Shown here piece by piece: positions 55,765 to 64,000 of a DNA stretch of 64,000 nt. Location of the stretch: NCBI RefSeq assembly GCF_001592305.1, contig NZ_BCWR01000011.1:186001-250000 (forward strand). The letters run 5' to 3'. This stretch comes from Hydrogenophaga taeniospiralis CCUG 15921. GTDB taxonomy: Bacteria > Pseudomonadota > Gammaproteobacteria > Burkholderiales > Burkholderiaceae_C. The notes beneath the pieces are model-generated. The model was not told the DNA's origin, made no database searches, and saw only the letters and a list, made by a program, of their open reading frames with translations. Made by a program: the position numbers and the translations under genes. Position 1 is the first letter of the stretch, and every line of letters starts with the position of its first letter.

Positions 55765-55855
55765 TCCCCGTTGCTTGCTCACTTCGTGTAGCCGCATCCC
55801 CCTTCCAGGGGCAACGCCTGCGACCCGGCAAAGCCGGTTCCGCGGCATTCCCGGT
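55765..55855 (-). repeat. Dispersed intergenic repeat, copy 4
   Basis: In reverse orientation it carries GCGGAACCGGCTTTGCCGGG, a C/G-run centre and GGCTACACGAAGTGAGCAAG, closely matching 47263-47384. It separates fixX from the following ferredoxin gene. Confidence 0.65.
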
Positions 55856-55892
55856 TGAGACACCGGCCTTCGATCGCACCAAAGGAGTTCTC

Positions 55893-56216
55893 ATGCCCCG
55901 TCCTGCCCGCCACGTTTTCGTATGCACCCAGAGCCGCCCGCCGCAGCACCCGCGCGGCTCCTGCACCAGCAAGGGCGGCACCGCCGTTCTGCAGGCCTTC
56001 TGGGCCGAGCAGCAGAAACGCCAAGCCTACGAAGCAGTGTCCGTCACCTACTCGGGCTGCCTGGGTCCGTGCGACCAGGGCGCCAACGTGCTGGTCTACC
56101 CCGAAGCCGTGCTCTACCGCAACGTGACCGAGGCCGACGTCGCAGACATCTTCACCCGCCACCTTGAAGGCGGCGCCCCGGTGGAGCGGCTTCTGGCCCC
56201 GAAAGCTGTCTGGTGA
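55893..56216 (+). CDS. Shethna-type thioredoxin-fold [2Fe-2S] ferredoxin
   Basis: 107 residues. HVFVCTQSRPPQHPRGSCTS and YSGCLGPCDQGANVLVYPEAV give the cysteine pattern of the thioredoxin-like 2Fe-2S ferredoxins of nif regions (Azotobacter Shethna I type). It may carry electrons or protect nitrogenase. AAAGGAG precedes the ATG. Confidence 0.85.
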   Translation: MPRPARHVFVCTQSRPPQHPRGSCTSKGGTAVLQAFWAEQQKRQAYEAVSVTYSGCLGPCDQGANVLVYPEAVLYRNVTEADVADIFTRHLEGGAPVERLLAPKAVW

Positions 56217-56335
56217 ACCTGCCGACCGGCGTCGAATCCACCAAGCTGTTCGGCGGCCGGGTGTCGCCCACCATTGAGCACATGATCGAACAGGCGCGAC
56301 AGGCGCCGCGCGAAGACGTGGCAGCGATTCTGTAG
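56213..56335 (+). CDS. Coupled 40-residue ORF
   Basis: A GTG start at 56213 overlaps the preceding stop (GTGA). The 40-residue product reads as sensible protein throughout (ESTKLFGGRVSPTIEHMIEQ, then ARQAPREDVAAIL). The family is not recognised. The coupling and protein-like composition, with acidic and helical residues, argue for a real small nif-associated protein. Confidence 0.6.
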   Translation: MNLPTGVESTKLFGGRVSPTIEHMIEQARQAPREDVAAIL

Positions 56336-56513
56336 ACCGCATCACTGAGCTCGCCACAGAGCCTGCCGGTGCAAATGAGACTGGGGCAGTTCGGGAACGC
56401 CGACCTCCAAGTGAATTGCAGGTGAACAAGCCGTTCAGCACCGCTTCAGTTTCACGGGCGCATAGTGCATGCACAGTCGCTATCGACTGGAGTCACATGC
56501 CAAGGAGTCGATC

Positions 56514-56822
56514 ATGAAATCAACCGCTTTTCTCGCCTCGACAGGAATGCTCGCAGCCATCATCAGCAGCCCTGTACTTGCCGGAGATCGCGACCATGAC
56601 CACGACCGCCCGTGCGTCGCGGATACCCGTCCCGCTGGCGGCTTCGACCACGGTATGCAGGCGGTGCCCCACAACGCCGGTCCCGGTGAACGGGGGCATG
56701 GCTGGCAGTACTTCTCCGACCCCACAGCGCATCGCGCCGTCGTTATCAGCCCGCAAGGTGACTACTACTTCAGCCGCGGCAAGGGCCTGCGCTGGGTGGC
56801 TGCGGCACAGACGGGCGACTGA
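56514..56822 (+). CDS. Small secreted protein of unknown function
   Basis: 102 residues. A signal peptide (MKSTAFLASTGMLAAIISSPVLA) is followed by a His/Asp-rich start (GDRDHDHDRPC) that could bind metal. The rest has WQYFSDPTAHRAVVISPQGDYYFSRGKGLRWVA. AAGGAGTCGATC precedes the ATG at 56514. It does not look nif-related. Confidence 0.7.
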   Translation: MKSTAFLASTGMLAAIISSPVLAGDRDHDHDRPCVADTRPAGGFDHGMQAVPHNAGPGERGHGWQYFSDPTAHRAVVISPQGDYYFSRGKGLRWVAAAQTGD

Positions 56823-56923
56823 TAGCCACCCCATCGCAGGACGCGCGGCCAGGACCGGGTGCGCGCGAAGCACCAGCGCCATCGGTCAGGGTCGAAGGAG
56901 AAAACCGTCCTCAAATGAACAAG

Positions 56924-56959
56924 AAAAAAGCCTCCTAAGTCAAAGACTTAGAAGGCTTT
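56924..56959 (-). terminator. Rho-independent terminator of the tRNA unit
   Basis: A long stem, GCCTCCTAAGTC at 56930-56941 and GACTTAGAAGGC at 56945-56956 with one mismatch and an AAA loop, is followed on the minus strand by a run of six T. It ends the leftward tRNA transcript. Confidence 0.85.
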
Positions 56960-56965
56960 ATCTTT

Positions 56966-57042
56966 TGGCGGAGTGGACGGGGCTCGAACCCGCGACCCCC
57001 GGCGTGACAGGCCGGTATTCTAACCAACTGAACTACCACTCC
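56966..57042 (-). tRNA. tRNA-Asp (GTC)
   Basis: 77 bases including encoded CCA. The acceptor stem GGAGTGG pairs with CCACTCC, the D-loop has AGTTGGTTAGA, the anticodon is GTC and the T-arm is GGGTTCGAGCCC. Cloverleaf complete. Confidence 0.95.
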
Positions 57043-57096
57043 GCAGTGGTGCAGCTTTTGCCTGAGGCTTTCGCTTCAGGCCAAGTGCCACAAACT

Positions 57097-57172
57097 TGGC
57101 GACCCTACGGGGATTCGAACCCCGGTACTCACCGTGAAAGGGTGATGTCCTAGGCCTCTAGACGATAGGGTC
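57097..57172 (-). tRNA. tRNA-Glu (TTC)
   Basis: 76 bases including encoded CCA. GACCCTA pairs with TAGGGTC, the anticodon TTC sits in CCTTTCACGG, and the T-arm is GGGGTTCGAATCCCC. Confidence 0.95.
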
Positions 57173-57247
57173 AAAACCTTGGAACTAACCGAACTTTGCA
57201 TTGTATCAGCGCCTTGATCAGGTCACCGACACAAGCTTCACAAATTG

Positions 57248-57323
<76 letters not shown>

Positions 57324-57398
57324 ACAGGGTTTGTTGATTCACACTTCACATGTCACCGCTTGGTGTGCATCAGCAAGCCTCAAATTATAGGACATTTT

Positions 57399-58787
57399 TC
57401 AGCGATTTTGAAGTCGCGTCAAAACTGTTTGCTGATTTTGCAGTTCAAGCACCGCGTCGAGCGACGGCGTCTGGGCCGTGCCCATCACCAGCACGCGCAC
57501 CGGCATCGCCAGTTGCGGCATCTTGATGCCATGGGTGGAGATGGTTTCCTTGATGGCCGCCGAGATGCTGGCCTTGTCCCAGGCGCTGGCCGCCAGCTTC
57601 TCCGCCAGCGTGGACAGTACGGGCTCAATAGCGGGCGTGACATGCTGCGCGCGTTCGTCGGCGCTGGGCGTCACGTCGGCATAAAACGCGGCGGCCCAGC
57701 CCGCCAACGCCACCGTGGTGTCGCAACGGTCCTTGAACAGACCGCAGATGCGCGGCAGGCGCTCGTCGGCGGTGATGCCGCGCTTGATCAGCTGCTCGGC
57801 CACCAGTGGCGCCAACGCGGCATCGTCCATCGCCTTCAGGTGCTGGGCGTTGACCCAGCGCAGCTTGGCTTCGTCGAACTGCGCGGCGCTGCGGCCGAGG
57901 TGGTCCAGGTTGAACCACTTGAGGAACTGCGCGCGGCTGAAGATTTCGTCGTCGCCATGGCTCCAGCCCAGGCGCGCGAGGTAGTTCACCATCGCGTCGG
58001 GCAGATAACCTTCGTCGCGGTACTGGGTCACGGGCTTGGCGCCGTTGCGCTTGCTCATCTTCTCGCCCTGCTCGTTGAGCACGGTGGGCAGGTGGGCATA
58101 AACCGGCGGCTCCTTGCCGAGGGCTTTGAAGATGTTGATCTGGCGCGGCGTGTTGTTCACATGGTCGTCACCACGGATCACGTGGGTGATCGCCATGTCG
58201 ATGTCGTCCACGACCACGCAGAAGTTGTAGGTGGGCGTGCCATCGGGGCGCGCGATCACGAGGTCGTCCAGCTCGTCGTTGCGGATCTCGATCAGGCCCT
58301 TGACCTTGTCGTCCCAGGCCACCACGCCACCTTGCGGGTTCTTGAAGCGCAACACGGGCTTCACGCCCTCGGGAATGGCGGGCAGCACCTTGCCCGGCTC
58401 GGGGCGCCAGGTGCCGTCGTAGCGCGGCTTCTCCTTGTTGGCCATCTGGCGCTCGCGCAGCGCGTCCAGTTCGGCCATGCTCATGTAGCAGGGGTAGACA
58501 TGCCCCGCGGCCACCATTTCGGCCAGCACCGCCTTGTAGCGGTCCATGCGCTGCATCTGATAGAACGGCCCTTCGTCGTGGTCCAGGCCCAGCCACTTCA
58601 TGCCCTCGATGATCACGTCCACCGCGGCCTGCGAAGAACGCTCGAGATCGGTGTCTTCGATGCGAAGCACGAACACGCCACCGGTGGCGCGGGCGAAGGC
58701 CCAGGGGTACAGGGCCGAGCGGATGTTGCCCAGGTGAATGAAGCCGGTGGGCGACGGAGCGAAGCGGGTGCGAACTTGGGCGGTCAT
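57399..58787 (-). CDS. gltX: Glutamyl-tRNA synthetase
   Basis: 462 residues. Class I signature [13 protein letters not shown], the KMSKS-type EKMSKRNGA and a C-terminal anticodon-binding domain. It charges tRNA-Glu; its gene lies just upstream of the tRNA-Glu gene in transcription order. The start is MTAQVRTRF at 58787; the 21 codons before it are not conserved. Confidence 0.95.
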   Translation of the reverse strand: MTAQVRTRFAPSPTGFIHLGNIRSALYPWAFARATGGVFVLRIEDTDLERSSQAAVDVIIEGMKWLGLDHDEGPFYQMQRMDRYKAVLAEMVAAGHVYPCYMSMAELDALRERQMANKEKPRYDGTWRPEPGKVLPAIPEGVKPVLRFKNPQGGVVAWDDKVKGLIEIRNDELDDLVIARPDGTPTYNFCVVVDDIDMAITHVIRGDDHVNNTPRQINIFKALGKEPPVYAHLPTVLNEQGEKMSKRNGAKPVTQYRDEGYLPDAMVNYLARLGWSHGDDEIFSRAQFLKWFNLDHLGRSAAQFDEAKLRWVNAQHLKAMDDAALAPLVAEQLIKRGITADERLPRICGLFKDRCDTTVALAGWAAAFYADVTPSADERAQHVTPAIEPVLSTLAEKLAASAWDKASISAAIKETISTHGIKMPQLAMPVRVLVMGTAQTPSLDAVLELQNQQTVLTRLQNR

Positions 58788-58788
58788 G

Positions 58789-60003
58789 TCAAAAAGAGGA
58801 AAGGCCACGGTCCAGATCGGTCTGGATGTCGGTGAGGTGTTCAAGGCCAACGGCCACGCGGATCAGGCCCTGCACCACGCCTGCGGTCTGGCGTTGGGCT
58901 TCGGTCAGGCGACCGTGCGAGGTGCTGGCCGGGTGGGCGCACAGGGTCTTGGTGTCGCCCAGGTTGGTCGACAGCGACAGCGTCTGGAGCGAATCGAGCA
59001 CGTGGAAGGCGCGCTGGCGGGCCTGATCGGCATCGGACGCCTTGACCTCAAACGACAGCACCGCACCGCCGCAGTTCGACTGCTGGGCCATCGCCAGCTC
59101 GTGCTGCGGGTGGCTGGTGAGACCGGGGTAATGCACGCGCGCCACTCCGGGGTGCACCTGCAGCCACTGAGCCAGCGCCAGCGCACGGGCCGACTGCGCC
59201 GCCATGCGGATGTCCAGCGTCTCCAGGCCCTTGAGCACCACCCAGGCGTTGAAGGGCGCGAGCGTCATGCCGGCACTCTTGAGCACCGGCAGGAAGGTTT
59301 TGGTCACCATGTCCTGGCTGGCACACAGGGCGCCGGCCATGACACGGCCCTGGCCGTCCAGGTACTTGGTGCCCGAATGCATCACGATGTCGGCCCCCAG
59401 CGCCAAGGGGCGCTGCAGCGCCGGCGTGGCAAAACAGTTGTCCACCGCCAGCAGCGCGCCCGCGTTGTGGGCGATGTCGGCCAATGCGCGGATGTCGCAA
59501 ACATCGGTCAGGGGATTGGTGGGCGTCTCTGCGAACAGCAGCTTGGTGCTGGGCTTGACGGCCGCTTTCCAGGCCGCCACATCGGTCTGTGGCACGAAGC
59601 TGGACTCGACGCCGAACTTGGCCAGATCGGAGCCGATCAGCTTGATGGTCGAGCCGAACATGGAGTGTGAGCAGATCACGTGGTCCCCGCTCTTGAGCAG
59701 ACCCATGCACATCATCAGGATGGCCGACATGCCCGAGGCGGTGGAGATGCAGGCTTCGGCGCCTTCCAGCGCCGCCAGGCGCTGCTCGAAACTGGCAACC
59801 GTCGGGTTGCCGTAGCGACCGTAGGTGAAGCCTTCTTCGTCGCCGGCGAACCGGGCGGCGGCTGCGGCGGCGGAAGGTTGCACGTAGCCGCTGGTGAGGT
59901 ACAGGGCTTCGGAATTTTCGCCGTATTGGCTGCGGTCCACCGCAGCGCGCACCGCGAGGGTGTCGCGGTGCAGGCCGGCGGTTTCAGGGGAATCGGTGCT
60001 CAT
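58789..60003 (-). CDS. metZ: O-succinylhomoserine sulfhydrylase
   Basis: 404 residues. Cys/Met-metabolism PLP fold: [36 protein letters not shown] and the PLP lysine in [13 protein letters not shown]. It makes homocysteine from O-succinylhomoserine and sulfide. It is 23 bases from purF, as in other Burkholderiales. Confidence 0.92.
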   Translation of the reverse strand: MSTDSPETAGLHRDTLAVRAAVDRSQYGENSEALYLTSGYVQPSAAAAAARFAGDEEGFTYGRYGNPTVASFEQRLAALEGAEACISTASGMSAILMMCMGLLKSGDHVICSHSMFGSTIKLIGSDLAKFGVESSFVPQTDVAAWKAAVKPSTKLLFAETPTNPLTDVCDIRALADIAHNAGALLAVDNCFATPALQRPLALGADIVMHSGTKYLDGQGRVMAGALCASQDMVTKTFLPVLKSAGMTLAPFNAWVVLKGLETLDIRMAAQSARALALAQWLQVHPGVARVHYPGLTSHPQHELAMAQQSNCGGAVLSFEVKASDADQARQRAFHVLDSLQTLSLSTNLGDTKTLCAHPASTSHGRLTEAQRQTAGVVQGLIRVAVGLEHLTDIQTDLDRGLSSF

Positions 60004-60026
60004 GGTGTGTCGCGGCTTCAGGGGGC

Positions 60027-61529
60027 TCAGGCGGTCTGCGCGTTGGGCAGCGCCAGGCGCGAGGTGTCTTCTTCGCCTTCTTCGGTCTGGTCGCGCCCGG
60101 CGTTCAGGCGCGCGATGTCTTCGAGCGTGATGTCGCCCGTGACGTACACCCCATCAAAACAGGATGCGTCGAAACCGGCGAGCTTGGGGTTGAGCGAGCC
60201 GATGGCCAGCTTCATGGCGTCCACGTCCTGGTAGATCAGCGCGTCGCAACCGATGCTCAGGCGCACCTCTTCGACCGTGCGGTTGTGCGCCACGAGTTCG
60301 TCGGGCGTGGGCATGTCGATGCCGTAGACGTTGGGGTAACGCACCGGCGGCGCGGCACTGGCCAGGTAGACCTTGCGGGCCCCGGCGTCGCGCGCCATCT
60401 GCACGATTTCGCGGCTGGTGGTACCGCGCACGATGGAGTCGTCCACCAGCAGCACGTTGCGGCCCTTGAACTCGCTGGCGATCACGTTGAGCTTCTGGCG
60501 CACCGACTTCTTGCGCACGCCCTGCCCCGGCATGATGAAGGTGCGGCCCACGTAGCGGTTTTTCACAAACCCCTCGCGGTACGGCAGACCGAGCAACTGG
60601 GCCAGTTCCATCGCGCTGGGCCGCGACGATTCGGGGATCGGGATGACCACATCGATCTCGTTCGGCGGCACGGTGGAGACCACGCGTTTGGCCAGGGTCT
60701 CGCCGAGGTTCAGGCGCGCCTGGTAGACCGAGATGCCGTCGAGCACGGAGTCGGGACGGGCCAGGTAGACGAACTCGAAAATGCAGGGGTTGTGGCTGAC
60801 CTTGTCCGCGCACTGCTGGAACTGCATGTTGCCTTCCAGGTCCACGAACAGCGCCTCACCGGGCATCACGTCGCGGTCCAGCTCGAAGCCGTTGCCTTCC
60901 AGCGTGACGGATTCGCTCGCCACCATCACGCCGCTGTCGCTGTGGCCCACGCAGAGCGGGCGAATGCCGTAGGGGTCGCGAAACGCCACCAGGCCATGGC
61001 CGGCGATCAGCGCCACCACCGCATAGGAGCCGCGCACGCGCTGGTGCACACCGCGCACCGCCGCGAACACGTCGGCCGGCTTGAGGGTGATGCCGCGCGT
61101 GACCTTTTCCAGCTCGTGCGCCAGCACGTTGAGCAGCACCTCGGAGTCGCTCTCGGTGTTGATGTGGCGGTGATCGGCCTGAAACAGTTCCTGCTTGAGC
61201 GCCTGAGCGTTGGTCAGGTTGCCGTTGTGCACCAGCACCAGGCCAAACGGCGCGTTCACGTAAAAGGGCTGCGCCTCCTCTTCGGAGTAGGCATTGCCGG
61301 CGGTCGGGTAACGCACCTGGCCCAGGCCGCAGTTGCCCGGCAGCGCGCGCATGTTGCGGGTGCGGAACACGTCGCGCACCATGCCCTTGGCCTTGTGCAT
61401 GAAAAACTTGCGGCCCTGCTGGGTCACGATGCCGGCCGCGTCCTGGCCCCGGTGCTGCAGCAGCAGCAACGCGTCATAAATCAGTTGGTTGACCGGCGCT
61501 TTGCTCACCACGCCCACGATTCCACACAT
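60027..61529 (-). CDS. purF: Amidophosphoribosyltransferase
   Basis: 500 residues. The N-terminal Cys2 nucleophile (MCGIVGVVSK) marks the glutaminase domain, and the PRPP-binding loop is VLLVDDSIVRGTTSREIV. First committed step of purine synthesis. It is 31 bases after cvpA. Confidence 0.96.
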   Translation of the reverse strand: MCGIVGVVSKAPVNQLIYDALLLLQHRGQDAAGIVTQQGRKFFMHKAKGMVRDVFRTRNMRALPGNCGLGQVRYPTAGNAYSEEEAQPFYVNAPFGLVLVHNGNLTNAQALKQELFQADHRHINTESDSEVLLNVLAHELEKVTRGITLKPADVFAAVRGVHQRVRGSYAVVALIAGHGLVAFRDPYGIRPLCVGHSDSGVMVASESVTLEGNGFELDRDVMPGEALFVDLEGNMQFQQCADKVSHNPCIFEFVYLARPDSVLDGISVYQARLNLGETLAKRVVSTVPPNEIDVVIPIPESSRPSAMELAQLLGLPYREGFVKNRYVGRTFIMPGQGVRKKSVRQKLNVIASEFKGRNVLLVDDSIVRGTTSREIVQMARDAGARKVYLASAAPPVRYPNVYGIDMPTPDELVAHNRTVEEVRLSIGCDALIYQDVDAMKLAIGSLNPKLAGFDASCFDGVYVTGDITLEDIARLNAGRDQTEEGEEDTSRLALPNAQTA

Positions 61530-61560
61530 GTTCGGATCCTTACGGAAAAAGACAAAAACC

Positions 61561-62052
61561 CTACGTCAGGTAGCGCGACAGCGCTTCGGGCAGCAGAGGC
61601 TTGAGCGCGTGCAGCGTGTCGGTGAGCGTGTCCGCCACCACCGACTCCCGCCACCAGTCCTGCGTCTGCAGGGACGTCATGCTCACCACCACCGTCACAC
61701 CCAGCAATATCACCAAACCGCGGGCCAGGCCAAAGGCCCCGCCCAGAATCCGGTCCACCGGCCGCAGGCCCACGGACTCCACCAACTTCTTCACCAGCCA
61801 CGCCACCAGTCCACCGGCAAACGCCGCGGCCAGAAACACCACCACGAACCCCGCGGCCAGCCGCACCGGCGGCGACGTGCCCTCCATGGGCAACCAGGCA
61901 CCCACCTCGGCGGCATAGGCCTGCGCCAGCACGAACGCCACCACCCAGCCCGCCACCGACAGCACCTCGTAAACCAGCCCGCGCCACAACCCCAGCAGCG
62001 CCGACAGCAACAACACGGCCAACAGGGCCCAATCCAACCAGCTCATCGGCAT
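61561..62052 (-). CDS. cvpA: CvpA family membrane protein
   Basis: 163 residues with about four membrane helices (LDWALLAVLLLSALLGLWRGL; GWVVAFVLAQAYA; LVAWLVKKLVESVGLRPVDRILGGAFGLARGLVIL). It is the usual neighbour of purF. The CvpA family is linked to colicin V production and envelope stress in enterobacteria; its exact role is unknown. Confidence 0.92.
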   Translation of the reverse strand: MPMSWLDWALLAVLLLSALLGLWRGLVYEVLSVAGWVVAFVLAQAYAAEVGAWLPMEGTSPPVRLAAGFVVVFLAAAFAGGLVAWLVKKLVESVGLRPVDRILGGAFGLARGLVILLGVTVVVSMTSLQTQDWWRESVVADTLTDTLHALKPLLPEALSRYLT

Positions 62053-62080
62053 CGGATCCCGGCCAGACCGGCGGTGGCCC

Positions 62081-62821
62081 TCACAGCGTCAGCACGGCGG
62101 CGGGCAGCCCCAGCGCCTTCACGCGCGCCGCCGCCTTGTCGGCCTCGGATTTGCTCGCAAAAGGCCCCAGACGCACACGGATGCGCTTGCCATCAGGCGT
62201 TTCGGCCACATGGGTGTAGGTCTTGAGCCCGGCGCGCTCCAGTTTCAGACGCACTTCGCGCGCACGCGCCGCATCGGCAAAAGCACCCACCTGCACCACG
62301 GCGCGCACGGCCGCAGGGCCGGCGGGCTTGTCTTGTGGCTGCGCGCGATCGGCCTCAGCCGCTTGAGCGGGCGCCGGCGGTTTGGCCACAGGCTCCGGTT
62401 TTTCAACGGGGGCGGGCTTGACCTTGGCCTCGACCTGGGGCGACTTGTCGGTTTCGGGGGCGGCGGCTGCCGCGGGGCGCGTCGGCTCCACGATCTCTTC
62501 GCGCGCACCCAGGCTTTCGCCGGCGGACAGCGCGGCGGTTTCGACGGGCGCCGGTGCGGGCTTGGGCTCGGTTTTGCTGCTGGGGGCCGCCTTGGGGGCG
62601 GACAGCGCAGGCGCCGGGTTCTTGGCGGGAATTTCGATCGGAATGTCCACCGAGATCGGGCGCGGCTGGGTGTCAAACAGCAACGGGAAACCCAGCACGC
62701 CCAGCAACACCAGCACGCTGGCACCGATCAGGCGGTGGCGCGCACGGCGCCGCACGGCCTCGATGCTCTGCGGCGGGGGTGTCGTTGGAGTGCCCTGGGA
62801 GCCTGAACGGGAAGTGATCAT
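62081..62821 (-). CDS. dedD: DedD-like SPOR-domain protein
   Basis: 246 residues. One membrane helix near residues 28-48 (HRLIGASVLVLLGVLGFPLLF) is followed by a long Pro/Ala/Lys/Glu linker and a C-terminal SPOR domain (VVQVGAFADAARAREVRLKLERAG, and RIRVRLGPFASKSEADKAAARVKALG). It binds denuded septal peptidoglycan during division. Confidence 0.9.
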   Translation of the reverse strand: MITSRSGSQGTPTTPPPQSIEAVRRRARHRLIGASVLVLLGVLGFPLLFDTQPRPISVDIPIEIPAKNPAPALSAPKAAPSSKTEPKPAPAPVETAALSAGESLGAREEIVEPTRPAAAAAPETDKSPQVEAKVKPAPVEKPEPVAKPPAPAQAAEADRAQPQDKPAGPAAVRAVVQVGAFADAARAREVRLKLERAGLKTYTHVAETPDGKRIRVRLGPFASKSEADKAAARVKALGLPAAVLTL

Positions 62822-62892
62822 TCGGGGTGGACCAATGCGCCATCAATGCCTGGCGGGAAGCGCGACACGGCATTCGCGCTGTGTGGGAGGCT

Positions 62893-64000
62893 TCAGGAAG
62901 CCAGGTGTTTTGCAGACATTCGGGGGACGCCGTCCTGCAAAACACCCCCCACGGTGAAGAACGAACCGAAGACCACGATTCTATCAGCGGGGTCCGCCGC
63001 CGACACCGCGGCGCGCAAGGCGTCCATGGGGCTGGCGTGGACGCCCGCCACCCGGCTTTTCCCGCCGGGCGCGGTCGCCGGCGTGGCTTCCAGCAGTTGC
63101 GCCAGCGCTTTTGCACTGCTGGCCCGGGGCAGTGGCAGGTCGGTCACATGCCAGCGGTCGATCAGCGGCGCGATGCGTTCCAGCATGGCGCCCAGATCCT
63201 TGTCGGCCATGGCGCCGAACACGGCATGGGTGGTCGGGTAATAGCCCATGGCGTCGAGGTTTTCGGCCAGCGCCGCCACCGAATGCGGGTTGTGGGCCAC
63301 GTCCAGCACCAGCGTCGGCGTGCCGGGCACGATCTGGAAACGCCCCGGCAGCTCCACCATGGCCAAGCCGTTGCGCACCGCCTGGGCCGTGACCGGCAGG
63401 CGTGGGCGCAGGGCCTCGATGGCCGCCAGCACGCCGGAGGCGTTGACCAGCTGGTTGGCGCCGCGCAGCGCCGGGTAGGCCAGGCCGGCGTAACGCCGCC
63501 CGCCGTGCGAGGGGTGCATGGCCCAGCCCCACTGCTGCTGGTCGCCGGCGAAATGAAAGTCCTTGCCCAGGCGCCACAGCTCGGCGCCCACCTCCAGCGC
63601 CCGGTCCAGCACGCTTTGCGGCGGAACCGGGTCGCTCACCACCACCGGCCGGCCGGTGCGCATGATGCCGGCCTTCTCATAGCCGATGGCTTCGCGGTCC
63701 GGGCCCAGGATGGCCATGTGGTCCAGCGCGATGCAGGTGATCACGGCGCAGTCGGCGTCCAGGATGTTCACCGCGTCCAGCCGACCTCCCAGACCCACTT
63801 CCAGAATCACCACCTCCAGCCCGCTGCGCGACAGGGTGCGCAGGATCGCCAGCGTGGTGAACTCAAAATAACTCAGGCTGATGCTGTCTTCACCGCCCTG
63901 CCCCAGCCGGGCCGCCTCCACCTCGGCGAACGCGGGCAGCAGCGCGTCGGCGGCCACCGCCTGGCCCTGGATGCGGCAGCGCTCTTCGAAGTGCACCAGA
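62893..64000 (-). CDS. folC: Bifunctional folylpolyglutamate/dihydrofolate synthase, partial
   Basis: At least 369 residues are visible; the N-terminus lies beyond the right edge, so the Met codon near 63996 is internal. Mur-ligase-fold motifs include LEVGLGGRLDAVN, the conserved DHMAILGPDREAIGYEKAGI and LDVAHNPHSVAAL. It adds glutamate to folates. It follows the usual folC-dedD-cvpA-purF order. Confidence 0.92.
   Translation of the reverse strand, partial: LVHFEERCRIQGQAVAADALLPAFAEVEAARLGQGGEDSISLSYFEFTTLAILRTLSRSGLEVVILEVGLGGRLDAVNILDADCAVITCIALDHMAILGPDREAIGYEKAGIMRTGRPVVVSDPVPPQSVLDRALEVGAELWRLGKDFHFAGDQQQWGWAMHPSHGGRRYAGLAYPALRGANQLVNASGVLAAIEALRPRLPVTAQAVRNGLAMVELPGRFQIVPGTPTLVLDVAHNPHSVAALAENLDAMGYYPTTHAVFGAMADKDLGAMLERIAPLIDRWHVTDLPLPRASSAKALAQLLEATPATAPGGKSRVAGVHASPMDALRAAVSAADPADRIVVFGSFFTVGGVLQDGVPRMSAKHLAS

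Overview
The window is high-G+C DNA from a betaproteobacterium, most likely a diazotroph of the Burkholderiales (Comamonadaceae-like). Three things point there: the gltX/metZ/purF/cvpA/dedD/folC order at the right end, dispersed intergenic repeats of the kind common in that family, and a large nif region. R-bodies are known from Hydrogenophaga taeniospiralis, so a Hydrogenophaga-like host would fit, but this is inference.

Left part (1-9330): an R-body (Reb) locus. Seven tandem rebB-family genes (1148-3703) are followed on the same strand by a 366-residue unknown protein, a Pro/Ala/Gln-rich helical protein, a 616-residue protein with nucleotidyltransferase-like motifs, a GH25 lysozyme lipoprotein and a PI-PLC-type phosphodiesterase. 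A divergent, truncated gene at the edge resembles a sigma-54 activator with both ATPase motifs destroyed. I read the whole as a contractile-ribbon system carrying its own lytic enzymes; this is the best candidate for an undescribed system.

9331-16640: a short module (alpha/beta hydrolase, AraC regulator, AhpD-like protein) lies between a decayed copy of the modC 3' end and intact modC. Then follow the molybdate genes modE, a NifX-like gene, modA, modB and modC, a ModE-box-like palindrome, and an SMR efflux gene.

16950-26050: a leftward nif operon driven from a NifA site and a sigma-54 promoter upstream of nifB: nifB, a 2[4Fe-4S] ferredoxin, an IscA-like protein, TPR-like and LRV proteins, two NifZ proteins, an unknown, a NifS-like desulfurase, NifT, a small unknown, a DegT-family protein lacking its PLP lysine, a SIR2-like protein and a [2Fe-2S] ferredoxin.

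26300-31550: an island of visibly lower G+C with three overlapping genes, CHC2/TOPRIM primase, a 1074-residue reverse transcriptase (YVDD) and a nitrilase. It resembles defence-associated RT systems that use a nitrilase, with an added primase. A decayed secreted-protein gene and a Fic AMPylase gene follow.

33700-42630: a branched-chain-type ABC transporter (livF, G, M, H, K), a GMC alcohol dehydrogenase, an aldehyde dehydrogenase and a divergent AraC/FeaR-type regulator, probably an alcohol or amine uptake and oxidation unit.

42690-56340: nifA (oxygen-sensitive type) divergent from an isc-type operon under a consensus sigma-54 promoter (iscS, iscU, erpA/iscA, iscA, hscA, fdx, no hscB). Next come nifV with its own NifA site and promoter, cysE, nifW, fixABCX, a Shethna-type ferredoxin and a coupled 40-codon ORF. 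Together these supply Fe-S clusters, homocitrate, cofactor assembly and low-potential electrons to nitrogenase; nifHDK is not in the window.

56500-64000: a small secreted protein, tRNA-Asp, tRNA-Glu and tRNA-Ala, then core metabolic genes gltX, metZ, purF, cvpA, dedD and partial folC.
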